Below, one piece after another: positions 54,236 to 61,835 of a DNA stretch of 64,000 bases. The notes under the pieces are model-generated. The model saw nothing but the letters and a program-made list of their open reading frames with translations, was not told the origin of the DNA and ran no database searches. The position numbers and the translations under genes were made by a program. Position 1 is the first letter of the stretch. Each line of letters opens with the position of its first letter. This DNA is from Roseibium aggregatum (GTDB taxonomy: Bacteria > Pseudomonadota > Alphaproteobacteria > Rhizobiales > Stappiaceae): positions 186,001-250,000 of the forward strand of contig NZ_JABFCZ010000002.1 of the NCBI RefSeq assembly GCF_014692675.1, in the 5' to 3' direction.

Positions 54236-54727
54236 ATGACAACAACAGCACTTACACCGCCGTCAGTTTCGCTTTTCCTGCAGACCCTCGTTGGCATATT
54301 CAAGCGGCCGCCCCGGCTTCAGGTCGCCGCGATGTGCTATCGCAAGTCGCGGAACGGGCTGGAGGTTCTGCTGGTGACGTCCCGCGGAACCGGAAGGTGG
54401 ATCCTGCCGAAGGGCTGGCCGGAACTGAAGGAAGCGGCCCATGAGACGGCAGCGGCGGAAGCCTATGAAGAAGCGGGCGTCGTCGGTTCGGCCGAAAGCA
54501 GGCCGTTTGCCCATTTCCGCTCCTACAAGGGGATGGACGGCGGACTGAACCTTCGCATCCGTGTCGATGTCTACCTGGTCAAGGCCAAAGACCAGCTCAA
54601 GGACTATCCGGAACACGGACAGAGGGATGTCGCCTGGGTTCCGGTTGCAAAAGCGATCGAGATGACCGACGAGCCGGGCCTGAAGCGGGTCTTGAGGCGT
54701 TTCGAGGCGCATTTCAAACACGACTGA
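54236..54727 (+). CDS. NUDIX hydrolase (DIPP-like)
   Basis: 163 residues. The core reads VAAMCYRKSRNGLEVLLVTS, GRWILPKGWPELKEAAHETA and AAAEAYEEAGVVG. The Nudix box is GWPELKEAAHETAAAEAYEEAG: the usual REUxEE Arg is Ala (AEAYEEAG), as in several diphosphoinositol-phosphatase-like alphaproteobacterial members, while the metal-binding Glu residues remain. Likely hydrolyses a nucleoside or inositol diphosphate-like substrate. The first 25 residues are variable. Confidence 0.9.
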   Translation: MTTTALTPPSVSLFLQTLVGIFKRPPRLQVAAMCYRKSRNGLEVLLVTSRGTGRWILPKGWPELKEAAHETAAAEAYEEAGVVGSAESRPFAHFRSYKGMDGGLNLRIRVDVYLVKAKDQLKDYPEHGQRDVAWVPVAKAIEMTDEPGLKRVLRRFEAHFKHD

Positions 54728-54901
54728 GTGGTCCGGGCCCCTCGAATGGCCGAGAAACTGCCGAATTTTGTATTAGATGGCTAAGAAATCTATGGACTAG
54801 CGCTCCTGCGCAATTGATTCCTGGCCGTAATTGTTTATCCCTGCACCCTGCGAACGACCGGGTACTTACGCCCGGAGACCGAAAGCCCGGGAACGAGGTG
54901 C

Positions 54902-56404
54902 ATGGACGTTCACAAGAGCTACAAGAAGCCAACCCTCGACAAGGATCTGGACAAGATCACCTATATCGAGGAGGCCGCCACCAATGTCGGCCGGGGTCTG
55001 GCTGCGCCCGGATTTGCGTTTCTCTTCATCATTCTGTCCGGGGCTGTCGCCGGCATCTACATGACCGGCACCCATGGAGCGGCGGTGATCATGGCTGCCG
55101 CGGCCATCGGTGCCTATATGGCGCTGAATATCGGCGCCAACGATGTGGCGAACAACGTCGGCCCGGCCGTCGGCTCGCGCGCCATGACAATGGTGACCGC
55201 CCTGATCATTGCGGCCCTGTTTGAAAGCGCAGGCGCGCTGATTGCCGGCGGCGATGTGGTCGGGACGATTTCCAAGGGGATTATCGATCCCAACATGGTC
55301 AGCGATCCGTCGGTCTTCATGGCGGCGATGATGGCCGCTCTGGTGTCCTCGGCCTTGTGGATCAACCTCGCGACCTGGCTGGGCGCGCCGGTCTCGACGA
55401 CCCATTCGATCGTCGGCGGCGTCATGGGCGCCGGTATTGCGGCCGCCGGGATGTCCTCGGTGAACTGGCCGACAATGGGCAGTATCGTTGCCAGCTGGGT
55501 GATCTCGCCTTTGCTTGGCGGCGTGATCGCCGCCATCTTCCTGGCGATCATCAAGACCTTCATCATCTATCAGGACGACAAGATCGCCGCGGCGCGGCGC
55601 TGGGTCCCGATCCTGATCGCGATCATGACGGGCTGCTTTGCAGCCTATCTGGCGATGAAGGGACTGAAGCACCTCTACAAGATCAGCCTGTTAGAGGCGT
55701 TGGCCGGCGGCTTCGTCATCGGACTGGTTTCCTGGGCCATCGTCCGGCCGCTGATCCGGATGCAGTCGGAGGGCCTTGAAAACCGCAACCAGTCCCTGCG
55801 CAAGCTGTTTGCGCTGCCGCTGATCTGTTCTGCGGCACTCCTGTCCTTTGCCCACGGCGCCAATGACGTTGCCAATGCGGTCGGGCCGCTGGCTGCGATC
55901 GTGCACACCGCCGGACTTGGCGAGGTCGTCGCGAAGGTGGCCATTCCGCTCTGGGTGATGGCGGTCGGTGCGCTCGGGATCTCCTTCGGGCTTCTCCTGT
56001 TCGGTCCGAAGCTGATCAACATGGTCGGCCAGCAGATCACCAAGCTCAACCCGATGCGCGCCTATTGTGTCGCCCTTTCGGCGGCGATCACCGTGATTGT
56101 CGCCTCCGGACTGGGGCTGCCGGTCAGTTCGACCCATATTGCGGTCGGCGCGGTCTTCGGCGTCGGGTTCTTCCGGGAATGGTACACGGAACGCTCGACG
56201 CGCCGGATGGAATACCTGAACAAGAACAACGTGCAGATGGAAAAGAAGGTTCGTCCTGTCCGGAACAGGGAAGAACAGAACCGGCGCATGCTGGTGCGCA
56301 GGGCTCACTTCATGACGATCGTTGCGGCCTGGGTTATCACCGTGCCGGCTGCGGCGCTGCTGTCGGGCGGGCTGTTTTTCGTTCTGCGCCCACTGATGGG
56401 CTGA
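54902..56404 (+). CDS. pitA: PiT family inorganic phosphate transporter
   Basis: Low-affinity proton-coupled phosphate (metal-phosphate) transporter of 500 residues with about ten membrane helices. The duplicated PiT signature appears twice: LNIGANDVANNVGPAVGSRA near residue 77 and FAHGANDVANAVGPLAAI near 318; the second half of each repeat has APVSTTHSIVGGVMGAG and LPVSSTHIAVGAVFGVGF. A cytosolic N-terminus of about 40 residues precedes helix 1. A terminator follows; the tungstate transporter genes are convergent. Confidence 0.95.
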   Translation: MDVHKSYKKPTLDKDLDKITYIEEAATNVGRGLAAPGFAFLFIILSGAVAGIYMTGTHGAAVIMAAAAIGAYMALNIGANDVANNVGPAVGSRAMTMVTALIIAALFESAGALIAGGDVVGTISKGIIDPNMVSDPSVFMAAMMAALVSSALWINLATWLGAPVSTTHSIVGGVMGAGIAAAGMSSVNWPTMGSIVASWVISPLLGGVIAAIFLAIIKTFIIYQDDKIAAARRWVPILIAIMTGCFAAYLAMKGLKHLYKISLLEALAGGFVIGLVSWAIVRPLIRMQSEGLENRNQSLRKLFALPLICSAALLSFAHGANDVANAVGPLAAIVHTAGLGEVVAKVAIPLWVMAVGALGISFGLLLFGPKLINMVGQQITKLNPMRAYCVALSAAITVIVASGLGLPVSSTHIAVGAVFGVGFFREWYTERSTRRMEYLNKNNVQMEKKVRPVRNREEQNRRMLVRRAHFMTIVAAWVITVPAAALLSGGLFFVLRPLMG

Positions 56405-56432
56405 TCCGGATAACCGGCTGTTCGGGGGATAT

Positions 56433-56459
56433 AAAAACGGGGGGCAAGCCCCCCGTTTT
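56433..56459 (+). terminator. Intrinsic terminator after the PiT gene
   Basis: AAAACGGGGGGC-AA-GCCCCCCGTTTT: a perfect stem with A-run and T-run on either side, so it may also act on transcripts of the convergent tupA. Confidence 0.9.
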
Positions 56460-56489
56460 CGTGTCTGCCGTCCAAATTTCCCGATCGGG

Positions 56490-57332
56490 TCAGTTGGATG
56501 CGGATCCCTTCGCATTCGGGAAGAACAGCTGTTCGCCGTCGACCTTGTAGGAAGCGATGGCTTTCTGACCCTCCGCTCCGATCAGCCAGTCGATGAATTC
56601 CTGGCCGGCTTCCGCCTTTACGTTCGGGTGTTTTTCCGGATTGACCAGCATGACGCCGTACTGGTTGAACAGGCGGTCGTCGCCCTGGGTCAGGATTTCA
56701 AGCGCATCCTTGTTCTTGAAGGCGAGCCAGGTGGCGCGGTCGGACATGGTGTAGGCGCCCATGCCGGCAGCCGCGTTCAGGGTTGCGCCCATGCCGGAGC
56801 CGGTTTCCCGGTACCAGTCGCCGGATGCGGCGGTCGGGTCGATACCCGTCTGCTTCCACAAGGCGCGTTCCTTTTTGTGGGTGCCGCTGTCATCGCCGCG
56901 GGAGGCGAAGATGGCCTTGCTGTCGGCGATCTTCTTGAGGGCCGCGGTCACGTCGGTCATGCCCTTGATGCCGGCCGGATCGTTCTTCGGCCCGACGATG
57001 ACGAAGTCGTTGTACATGACGTCGAAGCGCTTCACGCCGAAGCCGTCGGCGACGAATTTCTCTTCGGCCGGCTTTGCGTGGACGAGCAGGACGTCACCGT
57101 CGCCATTGGCGGCATTTTTCAGAGCCTGGCCGGTACCGACCGCGACGACGCGGACTTCAATCCCGGATTTTTTCTGGAACTTGGGCAGGATATAGTCGAG
57201 CAGGCCGGAATTCTGGGTCGACGTGGTCGACTGGACGACGATGAATTTGTCCGCCGCAAATGCTGCGGCACTTGCTCCGACCGTCAGGCCGATTGCCACG
57301 ACCCCTGCGGCCAGGCGTTTGAAAAGGCTCAT
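56490..57332 (-). CDS. tupA: Tungstate ABC transporter, substrate-binding protein
   Basis: Periplasmic binding protein of 280 residues with a Sec signal peptide (AAGVVAIGLTVGASAAAFA, cleavage near 27). The tungstate/molybdate pocket motif VQSTTSTQNSGLLDYILP with TTST is diagnostic of TupA, as are VLLVHAKPAEEKFV, FASRGDDSGTHKKE and TGSGMGATLNAAA. It is the last gene of tupB-tupC-tupA on the minus strand, 29 bases after tupC. Tungstate enters tungsto-enzymes such as some formate dehydrogenases, or competes with molybdate. Confidence 0.95.
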   Translation of the reverse strand: MSLFKRLAAGVVAIGLTVGASAAAFAADKFIVVQSTTSTQNSGLLDYILPKFQKKSGIEVRVVAVGTGQALKNAANGDGDVLLVHAKPAEEKFVADGFGVKRFDVMYNDFVIVGPKNDPAGIKGMTDVTAALKKIADSKAIFASRGDDSGTHKKERALWKQTGIDPTAASGDWYRETGSGMGATLNAAAGMGAYTMSDRATWLAFKNKDALEILTQGDDRLFNQYGVMLVNPEKHPNVKAEAGQEFIDWLIGAEGQKAIASYKVDGEQLFFPNAKGSASN

Positions 57333-57361
57333 ATCTGTTCTCTCCCTTATGAGTTTGTGAC

Positions 57362-58126
57362 CTAGATAAGGATCTCGCCGGCCAGATAGGCGCGGGCGGC
57401 CTCGGATTCAGGCCGGTCGAAGAAGGCCTTCGCCGGCTTGTGCTCGGTGATCCGTCCGGCATGGATGAAGACGACCTCCTCGGCGAGGCGGCGGGCCTGG
57501 TGCGGGGCATGGGTGATCATGATCACCTTCACCCCGGAGCGCCGGACCTTGGAGATTGCCTGCTCGATGAGCAGGGTCGAGGCCGGGTCCAGGTTGGCGG
57601 TCGGTTCGTCCAGCATCAGGACCTTCGGCTTCAGGATCAGCGCGCGGGCGAGCGCCAGCCGTTGCTGCTCACCGCCGGACAGGACCCGGGCCGGACGTCT
57701 GGCCAGGGATTCAAGTCCCAGGTCCGCAAGGGCTTCCTTCAGCCGGATCGCCCTGTCAGGGATTCTGCGCAGTCCCAAGGCGAAGTTCAGATTTGCGGAA
57801 ACCGAGCGGCGCAGCAGAACAGGCTTCTGGAACACGAGCGCCTGTTCCTTGCGAATGGCTTTCGTCAACGGCTGACCGGACCATCTGACGTCCCCGGAGG
57901 TCGGTTCGAGCAGGCCGTGCAGCAGGCGAAGCAGCACGCTTTTGCCGGCGCCGTTCGGTCCCATCAGGACGGTCAGGTGATCCGTGGCGAGATCCAGATC
58001 GATGCCCTTGAGAATTTCCGTATTGTCCGTGGCAAATGTCAGATTGCGGACCTGCAGCGGCATCGGCGATGGCGCAGACTGAAGCCGGATTTCCGAATGA
58101 GCGGTAATGCTGACGACCTCATGCAT
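57362..58126 (-). CDS. tupC: Tungstate ABC transporter, ATP-binding protein
   Basis: ABC ATPase of 254 residues from the ATG at 58126, overlapping the end of tupB by 8 bases. Walker A LMGPNGAGKSVLLRLL, signature RVLSGGEQQRLALARAL, Walker B KVLMLDEPTANLDP and the switch His in IMITHAPHQARRL are all present. The first 20 residues are variable. A longer start inside tupB is rejected. Confidence 0.94.
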   Translation of the reverse strand: MHEVVSITAHSEIRLQSAPSPMPLQVRNLTFATDNTEILKGIDLDLATDHLTVLMGPNGAGKSVLLRLLHGLLEPTSGDVRWSGQPLTKAIRKEQALVFQKPVLLRRSVSANLNFALGLRRIPDRAIRLKEALADLGLESLARRPARVLSGGEQQRLALARALILKPKVLMLDEPTANLDPASTLLIEQAISKVRRSGVKVIMITHAPHQARRLAEEVVFIHAGRITEHKPAKAFFDRPESEAARAYLAGEILI

Positions 58127-58826
58127 GGGCCGCGCTCCGTTCCGTACCGCGCAGGAAGGCGACGGCGCCGTTGACGGCAAGGGCGATCAGCAAAAGGACC
58201 ATCCCGAGGGCAAGCGCAAGCGCCAGGTCACCGCGCGAGGTTTCCAGGGCAATGGCCGTGGTCATCATCCGGGTCACGTGGTTGATGTTGCCGCCGACGA
58301 TCATGACGGCCCCGACCTCCGCCACCGCACGGCCGAAGCCGGCAAGCAGAACCGTGATCAGGGAAAACCGGGCATCCCACAAAAGAGCACCGACCGCCGT
58401 GTGCCAGGGCACGACGAGGGAATGAAAGGTGTCGGCATATTCCGCGTTCAGATCGGCAATGACCTGGCGGGTCAGGGCGATGATGATGGGCGTGATCAGG
58501 ACCGCCTGGGCGATGATCATCGCCGTCGGCGTATAAAGCAGCTGCAGGGGCCCAAGCGGCCCCGCATTGGACAGGAGCATGTAAACCGAGAGGCCGACCA
58601 CGACCGGCGGCAGGCCCATGAGCGCATTGGCCAGCACCGTAATGGCGCCGCGTCCGGGAAAGCGGGAAACAGCAAGAATCGCACCGAAAGGCAGTCCGAT
58701 CAGCGCGGAAATGCCAAGCGCGGTCGCGGTCACGCGCATGGACAGGGCAATTATTTCGGCCAGGTCTTCGTTTCCACTGACGATCAACTCGCCGGCCAGG
58801 GTGAAGCTGTGCGCAAAATCCTGCAT
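58119..58826 (-). CDS. tupB: Tungstate ABC transporter, permease
   Basis: Inner-membrane permease of 235 residues with five or six helices and the EAA-like loop AEYADTFHSLVVPWHTAVGA, followed by GFGRAVAEVGAVMIVGGNIN, the typical TupB segment. It is the first gene of the operon; 176 non-coding bases precede it. Confidence 0.93.
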   Translation of the reverse strand: MQDFAHSFTLAGELIVSGNEDLAEIIALSMRVTATALGISALIGLPFGAILAVSRFPGRGAITVLANALMGLPPVVVGLSVYMLLSNAGPLGPLQLLYTPTAMIIAQAVLITPIIIALTRQVIADLNAEYADTFHSLVVPWHTAVGALLWDARFSLITVLLAGFGRAVAEVGAVMIVGGNINHVTRMMTTAIALETSRGDLALALALGMVLLLIALAVNGAVAFLRGTERSAAHA

Positions 58827-59002
58827 TTTCCGTCAAAAATTCCTGAATGTTCTCCTAGTGGTAGCGTAACCTAGAATTCTGCACGACAAAAGAGGTCTAT
58901 CCTCCTTCCCGGGATAAACTGCCTTTCTGAAATGTGCAGGGTGCATATCCGCCGGCCGTTCGGCCGGATCGGGCGTGCGAAATGGAAAACGGCGGGAAAA
59001 GG

Positions 59003-59743
59003 TCAGACCGCGGTCGCCTCTTCCGCAGGCGTGGTCGGGCGCGCCTTGTGGACCAGCGTGAGACTTGCCCAAACAGGCAGGTGATCGGAAGCGATCCGGG
59101 CGGTCTCCGAACGGTGGACGCCGGTGTCCAGGACATTGAATTCCGGACTGGTGATGATCCGGTCGAGGCTTGCGACCGGCATCGGAGACGGGAAGCTGCG
59201 TCCCGGCGTCGTGACCTGAAAATGAGGATTGAACATCTTCAGGCTCTGGGCCGTATCCCACCATTCGTTGAGGTCGCCGACCAGAATCGTGGGCAGGTCG
59301 TAGGGGCGGGAATGGAGCTGGGTCATGAGCGAGGCGATCTGGCGTTTGCGATAAGTCGCGACGACGCTCAGGTGCATGGCGGCGACGCGGATCTGCTGTC
59401 CTTGGATTTTCAGGTCCGCCATAACCGCGCCGCGCGGCTCCAGGGTCGGCAGCTCAAGACGTCTGAAGTCGATGATGCTGATCGACCGGCGGACCAGAAT
59501 CGCATTGCCATGCCAGCCGATACTGCCTTCTCGGATCGCCAGGGGGACCGGTTTGTAGTCGGTCAGCTCCGCGATCAGTTCCGGCTGGAGCGTGGTTTCC
59601 CGGGGTCCGAAACGCTTGTCGACCTCCTGAAGGGCGATCACGTCGCAGTCCATTTCGGAAATGACCTTGAGCGTACGCTCCGGCCGCCGGCGCGCGTCCA
59701 GCCCGATACTTTTCTGGATATTGTAGGAACCGATCTTCAGCAT
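59003..59743 (-). CDS. Endonuclease/exonuclease/phosphatase family protein
   Basis: 246 residues with the DNase I-like fold motifs in order: IGSYNIQKSIGLD, VIALQEVDKRFG, LVGDLNEWWDT, ASLDRIITSPE and ARIASDHLPVWASL, containing the metal-binding Glu, catalytic Asp-Asn and the terminal Asp-His. No signal peptide. The substrate could be DNA, phosphoinositide or sphingomyelin-like; unresolved. Confidence 0.9.
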   Translation of the reverse strand: MLKIGSYNIQKSIGLDARRRPERTLKVISEMDCDVIALQEVDKRFGPRETTLQPELIAELTDYKPVPLAIREGSIGWHGNAILVRRSISIIDFRRLELPTLEPRGAVMADLKIQGQQIRVAAMHLSVVATYRKRQIASLMTQLHSRPYDLPTILVGDLNEWWDTAQSLKMFNPHFQVTTPGRSFPSPMPVASLDRIITSPEFNVLDTGVHRSETARIASDHLPVWASLTLVHKARPTTPAEEATAV

Positions 59744-59822
59744 GGTCCGAATTTGCCCTGCGAAAGGTTAAGGGATCAAGACGAAGATGGGTGAAACGGA
59801 TGCGGGAACGTGAGGTCGGTCG

Positions 59823-61187
59823 TCATGCCGCCTGCATGCGACCCAGTTTTTCCAGAGCCGCCCGCAGCCCGGTCAGGCAGGTTTCGTCAATCGCGGTGCC
59901 GATGTCCCCGGTCATGATATGCAATGCCTTTTCGATGGGCATGGCGGCCCGGTAGGGGCGGTCTGCCGTCAGGGCGTCGAAAATATCGGCCGTGGTGACG
60001 ATCCTGGTTTCCATGCTGATTTCATGTCCTGACAGCCCGTCAGGATACCCCTTGCCGTCGAGGCGTTCGTGATGGCCGCGGGCAATCGGAGCGAGATCCG
60101 CGAATGCCGATACCTGCGACAGGATCTGGTGGGAAAAAACCGGATGCAGGCGGATTGCCTGCCACTCGTCCTCTTCGAGCTTGCCCGGCTTGTCGAGCAC
60201 CATGTTGCTGACGCCGAGCTTGCCGATGTCGTGGAGAAGGGCCGCGCGTTTCAGTTTCCGTCGATCCGGCTCGCTGTAGCCGAGCTGTTCGGCAATCAGA
60301 TCAGTGAACAGGGTGACCCGCTCGCTGTGACCGGCGGTATAGGGGCTTTTGGAATCGATGACCTGGGCGAAGCCGGCGGCGATGTCGTCGAGCTGATCCT
60401 CGTCCACGGTCCGGACCAGGCGCGCCGGCTCCAGATCATAAACCAGAGGGGCGAGGTCTTCACTGTCCAGGGTTTGCCAGAAACCGGGATGGTTGGCTAC
60501 CGCTTCGAAACAGTCTGCCAGCTCGGAGTCAAACCAGGTTCCTGTCCGCCCCCGCACCTCCCTGACCGCTGCGTCCGACCCGGCATTGGTCCGGAAAACA
60601 TCGATCACCTGTGCCAGAAGCGCAATCCGGGAAAAGACAGGGATCCTTTCTCCCGAAAACCCGTCCGGCTTGCCGCTGCCGTCCCAGTGTTCGTCCAGGC
60701 TGTAGATCCCGTCGCAGACAGCCGGGGAGAAATGCATCTGGCGTGCGATGTCTGCGCCGCGATGGCAGCGCGTCTCGATCAGCTCGCGGGTGATTTCACC
60801 ACCGTTCTGAAGGATGTTGATGATCGCTCGAAACCGTTCTGCCAGTCCGGATTTGAGACCGGTATGGGACAGCACGAACCGGAGGGCCTCCGACAGGCTG
60901 CCGCCGATGAGCTTGAAATCCTGCTTTAGCGAAATGTCGTCGGCCAGATAAAGCTCGCAGATCCGGGCCGCGTTGCTCGAGCAGCCCAGATCCTTCAGCA
61001 GGATCGTGTAGTAGAGGTCGACGAGTTCGGTTTCGCCGAGCCCGTAGGCCTTGCCGATATGAAAGCCGATCCAGCAGCACCGGACGCAATGCCCGCGCGG
61101 CTGGCCTTCGGTAATATCAAGGGCATGGCTGAGGGCTCCGAGAAGTTCGGAGAGCCTGATTTCGGTTGCCGGAAGGAGATTGGACAT
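59823..61187 (-). CDS. Tandem HD-GYP protein, N-terminal copy degenerate
   Basis: 454 residues with two related HD-type domains. The C-terminal copy (about 270-440) is a complete HD-GYP cyclic-di-GMP phosphodiesterase candidate: GHSERVTLFTDLI, AALLHDIGKLGVSN, HPVFSHQIL, GHHERLDGKGYPDGLSG and TTADIFDALTADRPYR. The N-terminal copy (about 20-215) keeps the framework but not the metal residues: HCVRCCWIGF, LLKDLGCSSNA in place of HDIGK, and EHWDGSGKPDGFSGERIPVF in place of the GYP segment. It probably acts as a regulatory or dimerisation module. Confidence 0.88.
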   Translation of the reverse strand: MSNLLPATEIRLSELLGALSHALDITEGQPRGHCVRCCWIGFHIGKAYGLGETELVDLYYTILLKDLGCSSNAARICELYLADDISLKQDFKLIGGSLSEALRFVLSHTGLKSGLAERFRAIINILQNGGEITRELIETRCHRGADIARQMHFSPAVCDGIYSLDEHWDGSGKPDGFSGERIPVFSRIALLAQVIDVFRTNAGSDAAVREVRGRTGTWFDSELADCFEAVANHPGFWQTLDSEDLAPLVYDLEPARLVRTVDEDQLDDIAAGFAQVIDSKSPYTAGHSERVTLFTDLIAEQLGYSEPDRRKLKRAALLHDIGKLGVSNMVLDKPGKLEEDEWQAIRLHPVFSHQILSQVSAFADLAPIARGHHERLDGKGYPDGLSGHEISMETRIVTTADIFDALTADRPYRAAMPIEKALHIMTGDIGTAIDETCLTGLRAALEKLGRMQAA

Positions 61188-61271
61188 CGGCTTGCCTGGG
61201 TTCGATCTTCAAAACCAAGGCAAGCACACAGTCCTTAAATAAGTATATCCCCTTACAGGCGAGCCGCTGTT

Positions 61272-61835
61272 TCAAGCCGCCTGAAGTTCTGTTGCCGGTT
61301 CCGCCAGCAGGCCGGCCACATAGTCCATGAAGGACCCCCAGGCTTCGACGACGAAACTGTCGTCCCCGATCCGCCAGAGCATGACCGGCGCCTTGTGGAA
61401 GAGCGTGCGGGTGACCATGCCGACCGGAAAGGCGGACACATCCAGATCGATCGGGATGCCGGAATTCAACAGCCATTCGGCCTTGTCGCCAGTGACGATC
61501 AGCGCCTCCTGACGGTGGGAAATGTCGACGAGCGCGTGCGGCGCGTCGCCGATTGCTTGCGTCATGGCCGCCTGCAGGGCTTCGGTATCGTCTTCGGGGG
61601 CCAGCAGCAGCCATTCGTCCGGACCGAGCCAGAGGGCTGCCTTCCCAGAGCTTTCGGCGGCCGTAAGCGGCTGCTGCGGCAGGTCGAAACCGAGTGCCTT
61701 GGCGGCCGCGTCCTGAGCCGCCTTGCGGCCACGGAAGGAAAACCGGCCGAGCGGCGCGGCTTTCAACATGGAAATGGCAGGCAAGCTCAGAACCGGTTCT
61801 TCGGCCGCATCGGGCTGGTAGAGGGGGTTAGCCAT
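61272..61835 (-). CDS. soxG: Sarcosine oxidase subunit gamma
   Basis: Smallest catalytic-complex subunit of heterotetrameric sarcosine oxidase, 187 residues with the GcvT-like fold. Family features are KAAPLGRFSFRGRKAAQDAA, AALWLGPDEWLLLAPEDD, HALVDISHRQEALIVTGDKA and LHKAPVMLWRI preceded by TRTLF. The ATG at 61835 overlaps the soxA TAA by 8 bases, indicating translational coupling. A short gap separates it from the HD-GYP gene. Confidence 0.93.
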   Translation of the reverse strand: MANPLYQPDAAEEPVLSLPAISMLKAAPLGRFSFRGRKAAQDAAAKALGFDLPQQPLTAAESSGKAALWLGPDEWLLLAPEDDTEALQAAMTQAIGDAPHALVDISHRQEALIVTGDKAEWLLNSGIPIDLDVSAFPVGMVTRTLFHKAPVMLWRIGDDSFVVEAWGSFMDYVAGLLAEPATELQAA

